Counted from the stretch's first letter, positions 25,779 to 34,531 are shown. The stretch: 64,000 bases of DNA from JACVRW01 sp963739095 (GCA_963739095.1 CAVTZF010000018.1:186001-250000); one strand, 5' to 3'. Translations and numbers: made by a program. Notes: generated by a model from the sequence alone, not told the origin.

Positions 25779-26678
25779 TCAGTCGGGAAACGTCTCGGGC
25801 TGCTCGACGGCGCGCCGGTACAGCTCGTCGTCGATGTTGGAGCCGGTCACGACGAGCACGGTCGATCCGTCCATCGGCTCGAGCTGCTCGAGCGCCGCGA
25901 GCGCCGCAGCGGCCGAGCCCTCCACGCGCAGGCCGGCGGCGGCGAAGCTGCCGATGGCCGTCGCGAGCGCGCGTTCCGATACCTGCACGAAGGGCACGCC
26001 GAGGCGCACGATCTCCTCCACCGCGAGCGGCACCGCCACCCGCACCGCCATTCCGTCCGCGAAGGTCGCCGAGCGATCGCTCGGCACCGGGTGGCCCGCC
26101 TCCACGCTCAGCGCCATCACGGGCGCCTCCTTCGCAACGACGGCGACGACCGGGGCGCCGTCGAGCCCGCGCGCGACGCCGATCAGGAGGGCGCCGTTCC
26201 CGACCGGCACCACCACGCGGGTGGGGCGCTCCCCGAGTTGCTCGGCGATCTCGCGGCCGATCGCCTCGTAGCCGTCGAACTGGGCAGGCTCCGCTCCGTC
26301 CTCGAAGAACGCGAGCCGGTGCTCGGCGGCGAACTCCCGTGCGCGGTCCTTCGAGGCGTCGAGGTCGTCGCCCAGCTCGTGCAGCTCGGCACCGAGCGCC
26401 TCCAGCCGGGCGACCTTGGCTCGGCTCGCGTCGGCCGGCACGAACACGATCGCGCGCATGCCCGTCCGCTGCGCCGCCCAGGCGCTCGCCGCCCCGTGGT
26501 TGCCGGTCGAAGCCGTGACGACCGCCTCCGCGCCGTCCGCCTTGAAGCGCTCGAGGGCGGGCAGCGCCCCGCGCCACTTGAAGGCGCCGAGCTCGTGCCG
26601 GTCCTCGCGCTTGAGCCAGACCGAGTCGCCGGCATCGAGCGCGGCCGGGGCCGGTTCCAATGGGGTCGAGGTCGCCAT
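25779..26678 (-). CDS. Threonine/serine dehydratase-like PLP enzyme
   Basis: The 299-residue fold-type II PLP enzyme has the Schiff-base lysine in HELGAFKWRGAL, the substrate loop TASTGNHGAASAWAA, the phosphate loop VPVGNGALLIG, and the C-terminal TGSNID motif. It lacks the regulatory ACT domain of biosynthetic threonine deaminase, so catabolic threonine/serine dehydratase or a related lyase is likely. ATG 26678 gives the family-type start. It follows the rRNA methyltransferase region on the minus strand and is divergent from pepF with 37 bases between. Confidence 0.85.
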   Translation of the reverse strand: MATSTPLEPAPAALDAGDSVWLKREDRHELGAFKWRGALPALERFKADGAEAVVTASTGNHGAASAWAAQRTGMRAIVFVPADASRAKVARLEALGAELHELGDDLDASKDRAREFAAEHRLAFFEDGAEPAQFDGYEAIGREIAEQLGERPTRVVVPVGNGALLIGVARGLDGAPVVAVVAKEAPVMALSVEAGHPVPSDRSATFADGMAVRVAVPLAVEEIVRLGVPFVQVSERALATAIGSFAAAGLRVEGSAAAALAALEQLEPMDGSTVLVVTGSNIDDELYRRAVEQPETFPD

Positions 26679-26715
26679 ACGGCCGACATGTTCCCGAGCG
26701 GCTAGATTCGGTGCG

Positions 26716-28563
26716 GTGAGCACCACCGTCGACGAAGCACTGGAATCTGCATCCTGGGACCTCGAGCCGCTCGTCGGAGGGCGGGGCGCCGAAGGCGTCG
26801 AGGAGATGCTCGCCGAGGCGCGCGACCGCGCCGAGGCGTTCGCGCAGCGCCACAAGGGCGCGGTGGCCGAGCTCGACTCGGCCGGGCTCGCCGACGCGAT
26901 GCACGAGCTCGCCGCAATCCACGACCTCGCCGGGCGCGCCGGTTCCTACGCCGTGCTGCTCTTCTCGCTCGACACAGCCGACCCCGAGCGCGGCGCGCTG
27001 ATGCAGAAGGCGCGCGAGCTCGGAGCCGCCATCGAGACGACCCTGCTGTTCTTCGAGCTCGAGTGGAACCTCGTCCCCGACGAGCGGGCCGCCGAGCTGC
27101 TCCAGGCGCCCGAGCTCGAGTTCTGCGCGCACTACCTGCGCACCGTCCGCCGCTACCGCCCGCACCAGCTCACGGAGCCCGAGGAGCGCATCCTCACCGA
27201 GACGAGCGTGACCGGGTCGGGCGCGTTCCAGCGGCTCTTCACCGAACAGACCTCCGCGATCGAGGTGACGATGCCGGACGCGGACGAGCCGATCTCGTTC
27301 GAGGAGGCCCTTTCGCACCTGCTTGACCCGAGCCGCGAGCGCCGCGCCGAGACCGCCGCCGCCATCACCGACGCGCTCCGCCCCGGCCTGCGCACGCGCG
27401 CGTTCGTGTTCAACACGCTGCTGGGCGACAAGGCGACGAAGGACCGGCTGCGCTCCTATCCGCACTGGCTCGCCTCGCGCAACCTGGCGAACGAGGCCAG
27501 TGACGAGTCCGTGGAGGCGCTCATCGAGGCGGTCAAGTCGCGCTACGACCTGGCGCGGCGCTGGTACGCGCTCAAGGCGCGGCTGCTGGGGCTCGACCGG
27601 CTGGCGCACTACGACCGGATGGCGCCGGTCTCGGACAGCGACGAGCGCATCCCATACGGCGAGGCGCGCGCGATCGTCCTCGACTGCTACCGCAACTTCT
27701 CGCCCGTGCTGGGCGACACGGCGGCCGCCTTCTTCGAGCACGACCACATCGACGGGCCGCCGCGGCCCGGCAAGCGCGGCGGGGCGTTCTGCTCCTACAC
27801 CGTGCCCTCGGCGCACCCGTACGTGCTGCTCAACTACAGCTCGCGGCCCTACGACGTGCTGACGATGGCGCACGAGCTCGGCCACGGCGTGCACGCCTCG
27901 CTCGCGCGGCCGCAGGGCATCTTCCACTTCACGACGCCGCTCACGCTCGCGGAGACGGCCTCGATCTTCGGCGAGACGATCGTCCTCGAGCGGCTGCTGG
28001 AGCGCGCCCCCGGCGCCGCCGAACGGCTCGACCTGCTCGCCGGCGCGCTCGACAGCGCCGTGGCCGCGGTGTTCCGCCAGGTCGCGATGAACCGCTTCGA
28101 GCACGCGCTGCACACGTCACGCCGCGAGGACGGCGAGCTGTCGCTCGACCACTTCTCCGAGCTGTGGCTCGGCACGCAGGCCGACCTGCTCGGCGACAGC
28201 GTCGAGCTCGGCGACGACTACGGGCTGTGGTGGTCGTACATCTGGCACTTCGTCGACGCGCCCGGCTACGTCTACGCGTACGCGTACGGCCACCTGCTGG
28301 CGCTCTCGGTCTACCGCCGCTACGAGGAGGAGGGCGAGTCGTTCGTGCCCTCGTACCTCGACCTGCTGCGCGCGGGCGGCTCGCTTCCGCCCGAGGAGCT
28401 CGGCAGGATCGTCGGCGTCGACCTCGCCGATCCCGGCTTCTGGGCGAGCGGGCTCGAGCTGATCGAGCGCGAGCTCGACGCGGCCGAGCGTGCTGCAGTG
28501 GAGGCCGGGAGGACGCCTGGCCCGAGGCAGCCGGCTCGGCCGGCTGAGGAGGGTTCGCCTTAA
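26716..28563 (+). CDS. pepF: PepF/M3 family oligoendopeptidase
   Basis: The 615-residue zinc metallopeptidase of family M3 has catalytic H386-E387-x-x-H390 (HELGH) within MAHELGHGVHASLARPQGIFHFTTPLTLAETASIFGE, whose downstream Glu supplies the third ligand. The N-terminal oligoendopeptidase F domain precedes it. Cytosolic degradation of short peptides is expected. The start is GTG 26716 (VSTTVDEALES). The last ~10 codons coincide with the repeat element copy 2, so the extreme C-terminus may be an add-on. The next gene begins three bases after its stop. Confidence 0.93.
   Translation: MSTTVDEALESASWDLEPLVGGRGAEGVEEMLAEARDRAEAFAQRHKGAVAELDSAGLADAMHELAAIHDLAGRAGSYAVLLFSLDTADPERGALMQKARELGAAIETTLLFFELEWNLVPDERAAELLQAPELEFCAHYLRTVRRYRPHQLTEPEERILTETSVTGSGAFQRLFTEQTSAIEVTMPDADEPISFEEALSHLLDPSRERRAETAAAITDALRPGLRTRAFVFNTLLGDKATKDRLRSYPHWLASRNLANEASDESVEALIEAVKSRYDLARRWYALKARLLGLDRLAHYDRMAPVSDSDERIPYGEARAIVLDCYRNFSPVLGDTAAAFFEHDHIDGPPRPGKRGGAFCSYTVPSAHPYVLLNYSSRPYDVLTMAHELGHGVHASLARPQGIFHFTTPLTLAETASIFGETIVLERLLERAPGAAERLDLLAGALDSAVAAVFRQVAMNRFEHALHTSRREDGELSLDHFSELWLGTQADLLGDSVELGDDYGLWWSYIWHFVDAPGYVYAYAYGHLLALSVYRRYEEEGESFVPSYLDLLRAGGSLPPEELGRIVGVDLADPGFWASGLELIERELDAAERAAVEAGRTPGPRQPARPAEEGSP
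28518..28557 (+). repeat. Palindromic repeat element, copy 2 (3' end of pepF)
   Basis: About 34 of 40 bases match copy 1. Arms are GCAGCCGGC (28527-28535) and GCCGGCTGA (28539-28547) around TCG; the terminal pair is lost. It encodes the last residues before the pepF stop. Confidence 0.6.
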
Positions 28564-28565
28564 GC

Positions 28566-29198
28566 ATGATCGAGCTCGACGTCGCCGAGCGCATTCCGCT
28601 CCCCGGCGGCGAGATCGAGCTCGCCCGCCCGCGCGACGCCGAGGCGCTGCTGTCGGAGAAGTCGTTCGAGCACGAGGAGTTCCTGCCCTACTGGGCCGAG
28701 CTCTGGGCGAGCGCCGTCGCGCTCGCGCACGACCTGTCGCTGCGCTCGCTGCGCGGCAAGCGCACGCTCGAGCTGGGCTGCGGGCTGGGGCTGCCGAGCA
28801 TCGCAGCCGCGCGCTCCGGCGGGCGCGTGCTCGCCACGGACTGGTCACCCGACGCGGTGCTCGCGACGGCGGCGAACGCCGCAAGCAACGACGTGCGGGT
28901 GGAGACGCTCGAATGCTCGTGGGCGTCGCCGCAGCCGATCGTGGAGCGCGGCCCCTGGGACCTCGTGCTGGCGTCGGACGTGCTCTACGAGCGCCGCAAC
29001 GCGAACCTGTTGCTTCGGCTCCTGCCCCAGCTCGTGGACGCGCGCGGGCTCGTGCTGATCGCCGACCCCCAGCGGGCCGCCGCGGCGCGCTTCCTCGAGC
29101 GAGTCGAGAGTGAGGGCTGGCTACTCAAGACGACCGGCACGCCACGCTCCGAGCGCGTCCGCATTCACCGTTTGCGCAGGTCTGCCAGCGCCACGTAG
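28566..29198 (+). CDS. Methyltransferase family 16-like (protein lysine methyltransferase-like)
   Basis: The 210-residue product has the seven-strand methyltransferase signature LELGCGLGLPSIAAARSGG, preceded by the FLPYWAELWASAVALA segment and followed by DLVLASDVLYE, the pattern of METTL21/family 16 and bacterial homologues. The substrate is unknown. ATG 28566 follows the pepF stop by two bases, so co-transcription is probable. Its 3' end overlaps the convergent dipeptidase gene by 34 bases. Confidence 0.8.
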   Translation: MIELDVAERIPLPGGEIELARPRDAEALLSEKSFEHEEFLPYWAELWASAVALAHDLSLRSLRGKRTLELGCGLGLPSIAAARSGGRVLATDWSPDAVLATAANAASNDVRVETLECSWASPQPIVERGPWDLVLASDVLYERRNANLLLRLLPQLVDARGLVLIADPQRAAAARFLERVESEGWLLKTTGTPRSERVRIHRLRRSASAT

Positions 29199-30481
29199 AG
29201 CTCGCGCGCCGAGCGCTCGCCGAGCTCCAGGCTCGCGAGCCGGTAGCTCTCGTCGGGCGCGTGGATCGCATCGTCGGGCAGCACGAAGCCGCTCACGATC
29301 GTCGCCACGCCGCGCTCGGCGAGCACGGCGAGCAGCGGCAGCGTGCCGCCCAGCCGCACGAACGCGGGCGGTGTGCCGCAGGCGCGCCCGATCGCCTCGC
29401 CGCCGAGCCGCAGGGCCGGGTGGTCGGCGTCGAACAGCGCCGGGTCTGCGATCTCCATATCGATCTTGACGTCGGCCCCGTCCGGCACGGCGGAGCGCAG
29501 CAGCCGCTCGAGCGCGGGGCCCATCTCGGCGCCGCTCTGGCCGGGCGCGAGCCGCAGGCTCACGTGGCCGCGCGCGGTTGCAGGCACGACCGTGCGTGGC
29601 TCGCCTGCACTGACCATGTTCACGTCGAGCGCGGGCGCTGCGCCGATGCGCTCGTAGAGCTCGTCAGCCGCCCCGGCCGCGACCTCGCGCGCGCCCACGG
29701 CCCGCAGAGCCTCGGCGCCGGGCGTGAGCCGCGCCCACGACTCGCGCTCGCGCTCGCCGACGGGCGCGACGCCGGCACGCAGCTCCTCGGGCACGCGACC
29801 CTCAGCGTCCGGCGCAACCCTCGCGAACATCGCGAGCAGCACGTGCGCCGCGTTCAGCACGGCGCCCCCGTACAGCCCCGAGTGCAGGTCGCGCACGCCG
29901 GTGCGGACCTCGACCGACGCCTGCACGAGCCCGCGCGCTCCCACCGAGATCGCCGGCGTCCGCTCGTCCGCCATCAACGAGTCGAACACGATCGCGCAGT
30001 CCGCGTCGAGCTCCGCCTCGCGCAGCCACTTCAACACCGACGGGCTGCCGATCTCCTCCTCCCCCTCGACGAGGAGGCGCACGTTCACAGGCAGCTCGCC
30101 GGCGCGGGCGAGCTCGCAGGCGACAGACAGGAGCGGCAGGTAGTTGCCCTTGTCGTCGGCGGCGCCCCGCGCATACAGGCGGCCGTCGCGCACGGTCGGC
30201 TCGAACGGCGGCGAGGTCCAGGCGTCGAGCGGGCCGGGATCCTGGACGTCGTAGTGACCGTAGGCCAGGACGGTTGGCGCGCCGGGGCGCGCCGCGCGCA
30301 GCTCCCCGATCGCGATCGGATGGCCGCCGTCCACCGTCAGCTGCTCGGCGCTGCCGCCCGCCGCCTCGATCCGCTCGCAGACCCAGTCGCACGCGCGCGC
30401 GAGCGCGAGCGCATCGCCGCCGCCGGTCGAGACCGAGGGAATGCGCAGCCAGTCGATCAGTTCGTCGAGGAGTGCGGGCAT
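29165..30481 (-). CDS. M20 family dipeptidase/peptidase
   Basis: The 438-residue di-zinc peptidase has YGHYDVQDPGPLDAW (first metal ligand), the bridging Asp in RGAADDKGNYL, VEGEEEIGSPSV (catalytic and ligand Glu), and a DLHSGLYGGAVLNA lid-domain segment, as in carnosinase-like dipeptidases. ATG 30481 (MPALLDELIDWLRIPSVS) is the family-like start. It converges on and overlaps the methyltransferase gene by 34 bases, and its 5' side faces an MFS gene across 82 bases holding repeat copy 3. Confidence 0.92.
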   Translation of the reverse strand: MPALLDELIDWLRIPSVSTGGGDALALARACDWVCERIEAAGGSAEQLTVDGGHPIAIGELRAARPGAPTVLAYGHYDVQDPGPLDAWTSPPFEPTVRDGRLYARGAADDKGNYLPLLSVACELARAGELPVNVRLLVEGEEEIGSPSVLKWLREAELDADCAIVFDSLMADERTPAISVGARGLVQASVEVRTGVRDLHSGLYGGAVLNAAHVLLAMFARVAPDAEGRVPEELRAGVAPVGERERESWARLTPGAEALRAVGAREVAAGAADELYERIGAAPALDVNMVSAGEPRTVVPATARGHVSLRLAPGQSGAEMGPALERLLRSAVPDGADVKIDMEIADPALFDADHPALRLGGEAIGRACGTPPAFVRLGGTLPLLAVLAERGVATIVSGFVLPDDAIHAPDESYRLASLELGERSARELYVALADLRKR

Positions 30482-30499
30482 AGGTCGGCCATTGTGTCG

Positions 30500-30539
30500 C
30501 GATCGCTCCGGCGCCGGCCGAGCCGGCGCCCTCGCGCAC
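30500..30539 (-). repeat. Palindromic repeat element, copy 3 (intergenic)
   Basis: Read on the minus strand it aligns base for base with copy 1 over 40 positions (34 identical). The stem arms are GGCGCCGGC and GCCGGCGCC around TCG; relative to copy 1 two stem positions changed on both sides so that pairing is kept. It lies between divergent dipeptidase and MFS genes. Confidence 0.6.
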
Positions 30540-30563
30540 TGCCGCCTGCGTAGCATCGGCGGG

Positions 30564-31709
30564 ATGCGGCGCCTGTTCCTCCTCGTTGCGGCGGTCGTCC
30601 TCGTCGACACGATGTTCTTCGCCGCGGTGTCTCCGCTGCTGCCCGAGTACGCGGACGAATTCGACCTTTCGAAGACGGGCGCCGGGATCCTCGCCGCCGC
30701 CTACCCGGCGGGTACCTTCGCGGCGGCGGTCCCGGCCGGCTGGCTCGCAGCCCGCTGGGGCGTAAAGCCGACACTGCTGCTCGGGCTCGGGCTGCTCAGC
30801 GTCACCAGCCTCGTCTTCGCGTTCGCCAACAGCATCGTGCTGCTGGACGCGGCCCGCTTCACGCAGGGTGTCGGCGGAGCCTGCATGTGGGCGGCGGGAA
30901 TGGCGTGGCTCGTTATGGCCGCCCCGCCCGAGCGGCGCGGCGAGCTGATCGGGTCGGCGCTCGCTGCCGCGATCGTCGGCGTGTTGCTCGGACCGGTGCT
31001 CGGCGGGGCCGCGACCGTCGTCGGGCCCGAGGTCGTGTTCAGCCTCGTCGCGGTGGTGGCGGGTGTCCTTGCCGGCTTCGCCTGGGCGACCCCGGGCGTG
31101 CGGCCCCAGCCTGGTCCGGTGCTGGCGCCGCTCGCCACGGCGCTTCGCAGCCGGCCCCTGCTGGCGGGCTTCTGGCTCTTCACGCTGCCCGCGCTGTTCG
31201 CCGGTGTGATCGAGGTGCTGGGGCCGCTGCGGCTCGACGACCTGGGTGCGAGCGGCGTCGTGATCGGCGGCATCTTCCTGATCACGGCCGCCGCCGAGGC
31301 TGTGATCAGCCCGATCGCCGGCCGGCTGTCCGACCGCCGTGGCCGCTACGTGCCGATCCGTGCCGGGCTGACGGGTGCGCTCGTCATGGCGGTGCTGCTG
31401 CCGCTGCCGGGGACTGTCGCCCTGCTCGGCGTGGCGATCCTGTTCGCCTTCGCCTCGCTCGGCGGCTTCTGGGCCCCTGCGATGGCGCTGCTCTCGGATG
31501 CCTCGGAGGAGACGGGCCTCGACCAGGCGCTCGCCTTCTCGATCTCGAACCTCGCCTGGGCGGCCGGCCATCTGATCGGGGCCAGCGCGGGCGGCGCAGT
31601 GGCCGAGCTCACCTCCGACGCGGTTCCCTATGCGGCGCTCGGTGTGATCACCGCGGTGACGCTCGCGACCCTCACGGTCAAGGGTCGTCGTCAGCTCGAG
31701 CCTGCCTGA
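30564..31709 (+). CDS. MFS transporter (DHA1-like, 12 membrane segments)
   Basis: The 381-residue product has an N-terminal SPLLPEYADEFDLSKTGAGILAAAYPAGTFAAAVPAGWLAARWGVKPTL stretch with the motif-A loop and a second-half motif GRLSDRRGRYVPIRAG. It is a secondary transporter, probably an exporter; the substrate is unknown. ATG 30564 has GGCGGG just upstream. Its 3' end overlaps the convergent MEDS-domain gene by 32 bases. Confidence 0.88.
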   Translation: MRRLFLLVAAVVLVDTMFFAAVSPLLPEYADEFDLSKTGAGILAAAYPAGTFAAAVPAGWLAARWGVKPTLLLGLGLLSVTSLVFAFANSIVLLDAARFTQGVGGACMWAAGMAWLVMAAPPERRGELIGSALAAAIVGVLLGPVLGGAATVVGPEVVFSLVAVVAGVLAGFAWATPGVRPQPGPVLAPLATALRSRPLLAGFWLFTLPALFAGVIEVLGPLRLDDLGASGVVIGGIFLITAAAEAVISPIAGRLSDRRGRYVPIRAGLTGALVMAVLLPLPGTVALLGVAILFAFASLGGFWAPAMALLSDASEETGLDQALAFSISNLAWAAGHLIGASAGGAVAELTSDAVPYAALGVITAVTLATLTVKGRRQLEPA

Positions 31710-32286
31710 ACAGCTCGAGCTCGCCCTCCGTGGGCAGCAGCACGCCGTCGTGGTGGTGGGCTCCCAGCTCCGTGAGCCGGCCGAGCGCCGCCGAAGCGTC
31801 GAGCCCGCCGACGATGTACGGGCAGAGCGTGATCACCGGCCGGTCGCGGAAGTGCTCCTCCCAGGCGCGCTCGACCTCCATCGCATGATCGAACGACTCC
31901 GAGTCGGCGCGCACCGGCGTGTGCGATGACCAGAGCGCGCTGAGGCCGCGCGTGAGCGCCTCGTCGAAGGCCGCGTCGAGCCGGCGCGGCAGCTGCTCGG
32001 GCGGCTCCGACAGCAGGATCTGCTCGAGCGCGAGCCGCTGCTCGGCCTCGAGGCCGGGCACGTCCAGCCCGGCGCCGCTCAGCGCCTCGCGATCGCGCTC
32101 CGGCTCCACGCTCCGGTGGACCAGCCAGCCGCCGCGCCGCGCCCCGAGCGAGTAGAAGGACGCGACCACCGGGGCGAACTCCTCCTCGCTGCGGAGCAGC
32201 ACGGCCACGTGGGGGCAGGCACCGCCGTCGAGCGCTGGGTCGAGCGCACCGAGCACGGGCGGCACGTTAGACGAGCGGGCGTTCAC
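31678..32286 (-). CDS. MEDS-domain (DcmR-like sensory) protein
   Basis: The 202-residue product reads CPHVAVLLRSEEEFAPVVASFYSLGARRGGWLVHRS, then RPVITLCPYIVGG and a terminal HHHDGVLLP. That pattern is the MEDS (methanogen/methylotroph DcmR sensory) domain, a probable ligand or redox sensor that often partners with histidine kinases or anti-sigma circuits. Start GTG 32286 overlaps the histidine-kinase stop as GTGA, so the two are co-expressed and probably cooperate. Ligand unknown. Confidence 0.7.
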   Translation of the reverse strand: MNARSSNVPPVLGALDPALDGGACPHVAVLLRSEEEFAPVVASFYSLGARRGGWLVHRSVEPERDREALSGAGLDVPGLEAEQRLALEQILLSEPPEQLPRRLDAAFDEALTRGLSALWSSHTPVRADSESFDHAMEVERAWEEHFRDRPVITLCPYIVGGLDASAALGRLTELGAHHHDGVLLPTEGELELFRQARADDDP

Positions 32287-33407
32287 ACGGGCACCTCGAG
32301 CTTGACACGCGCGCCGTCCTGCGGCGCCGAGCTCACGGTCAGCTTGCCGCCGGCGCTGCGAGCGCGCTCGCGCATCAGCGTGAGACCGAAGTGACCGTCG
32401 CCGGGACCGCCCGCCTCGGTGGGCTGGAAGCCGACGCCGTCGTCCTCGACCTCGAGCGTCAGCACGCGCTCGTCGACGCGCAGGCGCACCTCGACGTGCG
32501 CCGGCTGCGCGTGCCGGGCGGAGTTGGCCAGTGCCTCGGTGAGCACGCGCACGACCACCGCCGTGGTCTCGGGGGACAGGTCGATGGCGGGCCCCTCGCA
32601 GCTCACGACGAGCGGCAGGCCCTGGCCGCGACGCGCGCTCACCTCCTTTACCGCCGCCTCGACGCCGCCGAGCGGGATGTGGACGGACAGGTCCTCGAGT
32701 CGCGCGCGCACGACCCGGCGAGCCGATGCCACGGCCTCGCGGAGCCGTGCGGCGCTCGCCTCTGCCAGCTCGGGGTCGGGCTCGGACTCGAGCAGCGCGA
32801 GCTCCCGGGTCGCCAGTGCCAGGTCCTGCGCCAGCCCGTCGTGGATCTCGGCGGCGAGCCGGGCCCGCTCGCGCTCGATCTCCGCCCCCTGAAGCTGCTG
32901 GCGCATTCGCGCGGTCGCGATGCCGGCGGCGAGCAGGTCGCCGAGCAGGGTCAGCAGGGTGGCGGCGGTCGGATCGAGCGCCAGCGGCGTCGACGCGGCG
33001 GCCACCACCACGCCCACGAGCCGCCGCTCCGACACGAGCGGCACCACGACCCAGGACCGTGCCGGCGGCTCGAACGGGTTGGGCACGAGCCAGCTGGCCT
33101 CCTCGCGGAACACGAGCGGCGCTCCGCTGAGGGCGGCGAGCTGCCAGGCCTCGTCGTCGAACGCAACCTCGTCGCGCGCGCGGGCGGCCACGCCGTTACC
33201 GGCCGAGGTCACGTAGCGCTGCAGGGTCGCTCCCTCGGCGAAGCGCGGCAGGTAGAGCACGACGAGCTCGAGCCCGAGCCCGTCGCGCATCTCGTCGAGC
33301 GCCCGCGGGGCCAGCTCGCTCAGGCTTCCGCGGCCGACGAGCGCGTGTGCCACGCGCCCGAGCGCGGCGAGGGCGGCAAGGCCGGTGGGCCTCTCGTCAG
33401 TGGTCAC
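32283..33407 (-). CDS. GAF-containing NarL-type sensor histidine kinase
   Basis: The 374-residue product has a GAF domain (about residues 20-165), a HisKA_3 dimerisation helix with the phospho-acceptor His in ARLAAEIHDGLAQDLALATREL, and a HATPase with the N box EALANSARHAQPAHVEV, G1 EVEDDGVGF and G2 GHFGLTLMRERA. No membrane segments are visible, so it is a cytosolic sensor. Start GTG 33407 faces the response-regulator gene at 33433 across 25 bases. It is coupled to the MEDS gene downstream. Confidence 0.9.
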   Translation of the reverse strand: MTTDERPTGLAALAALGRVAHALVGRGSLSELAPRALDEMRDGLGLELVVLYLPRFAEGATLQRYVTSAGNGVAARARDEVAFDDEAWQLAALSGAPLVFREEASWLVPNPFEPPARSWVVVPLVSERRLVGVVVAAASTPLALDPTAATLLTLLGDLLAAGIATARMRQQLQGAEIERERARLAAEIHDGLAQDLALATRELALLESEPDPELAEASAARLREAVASARRVVRARLEDLSVHIPLGGVEAAVKEVSARRGQGLPLVVSCEGPAIDLSPETTAVVVRVLTEALANSARHAQPAHVEVRLRVDERVLTLEVEDDGVGFQPTEAGGPGDGHFGLTLMRERARSAGGKLTVSSAPQDGARVKLEVPV

Positions 33408-33432
33408 GGCCGCGCCCCACGATACTTCCGTC

Positions 33433-34086
33433 GTGGCCTCCGAGGCCGAACCGGTGCGTGTGCTGATCGCCGACGACCATCGCCTGATGCGCGAGGGCAC
33501 GGCGGCCCTGCTCGGGGCCGACGAGCGCATCGAGGTCGTCGGCCTCGCCGCCGACGGCCGCGAGGCGATCGCGCTGGCCGAGCGCCGTCGCCCCGACGTC
33601 GCGCTGCTCGACCTCAACATGCCGGAGGTACGCGGCATCGAGGCGTGCGCGGCGATCCGCCGTAGCAATCCGGAGACCGAGGTGATGATCCTGACCGTCT
33701 CCGAGCACGAGCCCGACCTGTACGCATCGCTGCGTGTCGGCGCCGCCGGCTACCTGCTCAAGGACATAGCGCCGGCGGAGCTGATCGAGGCGGTGCTCGC
33801 GGCGGGCCGGGGCGAGCCGCGCATCCCCGCGTCGATGGCGGGCCGGCTCCTGCTGGAGCTGGCGGGCGCCGACCCGGAGCCGAGGCCGGACCCGCTCGCC
33901 GACCTCAGCGAGCGCGAGCGCGAGGTGCTCGCGCTCCTGGCGGAGGGGCTCCGCAACCGCGAGATCGCCGAACGGCTCGTGATCAGCGAGGCGACGGTCA
34001 AGACACACGTGCGGCACGTGCTCGAGAAGCTCCGCTTCCGCAATCGCTCCGAGGCGGCTGCGTTCGCGGCACGCCATCTCGACTGA
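33433..34086 (+). CDS. NarL/FixJ-family response regulator
   Basis: The 217-residue product has a receiver domain with the acidic pair in IADDH, phospho-acceptor D60 in VALLDLNMPEV, the conserved Lys in YLLKDIAP, and a C-terminal LuxR-type HTH: LSEREREVLALLAEGLRNREIAERLVISEATVKTHVRHVLEKL. It is the natural partner of the divergent kinase 32283-33407. Start GTG 33433 (VASEAEPVRVLIADDH). The 25-base gap between the two starts must hold overlapping promoters, or the promoters lie inside the opposite gene. Confidence 0.93.
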   Translation: MASEAEPVRVLIADDHRLMREGTAALLGADERIEVVGLAADGREAIALAERRRPDVALLDLNMPEVRGIEACAAIRRSNPETEVMILTVSEHEPDLYASLRVGAAGYLLKDIAPAELIEAVLAAGRGEPRIPASMAGRLLLELAGADPEPRPDPLADLSEREREVLALLAEGLRNREIAERLVISEATVKTHVRHVLEKLRFRNRSEAAAFAARHLD

Positions 34087-34087
34087 C

Positions 34088-34456
34088 TCAGCAGCTTGGC
34101 TGCAGCGCCACCCCGCGCAGGGCCTGCAGCATGCTCGCCTTCACGTCGTCGACGCCGAGCTCGAGGCTCGACGCGACCTGGTCGGCGGAGTAGCCGGCGA
34201 GCCGCGCGAGCGCGACGGCCTCGCGGCCCGGCTGCGGCATCGCCTCGAAGCAGGGCGCCGGCGAGCTGCGGACCGCCGACAGGATCGCGCGCTCAACGAG
34301 CGTGTCGCGCGCGACCACTGACTCGGCGGCGGCGCGGCCCAGCACCCGCTTGGTCACGCCCGCCGCGGCACTCTCGTCACGCGCCGCGGCAAGCGCGGCG
34401 CCGTAGACGTGCGGCGCCATGCGCATCAGCTCCGCCGTCCGAATCCGGTAACTCAT
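34088..34456 (-). CDS. Small sigma-region-4-like protein, unknown
   Basis: The 122-residue product from ATG 34456 has a C-terminal half (PGREAVALARLAGYSADQVASSLELGVDDVKASMLQAL) resembling sigma-factor region 4 (a helix-turn-helix after a Pro-x-x-x-Arg-Glu opening). There is no region 2, so it is not a complete sigma factor. An upstream GTG could add a few residues. It ends one base after the response regulator on the opposite strand. A regulatory role is inference. Confidence 0.6.
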   Translation of the reverse strand: MSYRIRTAELMRMAPHVYGAALAAARDESAAAGVTKRVLGRAAAESVVARDTLVERAILSAVRSSPAPCFEAMPQPGREAVALARLAGYSADQVASSLELGVDDVKASMLQALRGVALQPSC

Positions 34457-34531
34457 GGCCGTCACGGTATGGCGGCGCCGGCGCGCCGCCATCGCCCGGA
34501 CGGCTCATCTCACATCACCCGAAAGGTTGAT

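Noticed and set aside
24940..28113. The minus-strand frame that extends the nitronate monooxygenase to over 1,300 codons
   Set aside because: The upstream part is antisense to pepF and overlaps same-strand genes in other frames. It reads as Arg/Ala/Gly-rich non-protein; the true start overlaps the rRNA methyltransferase stop.
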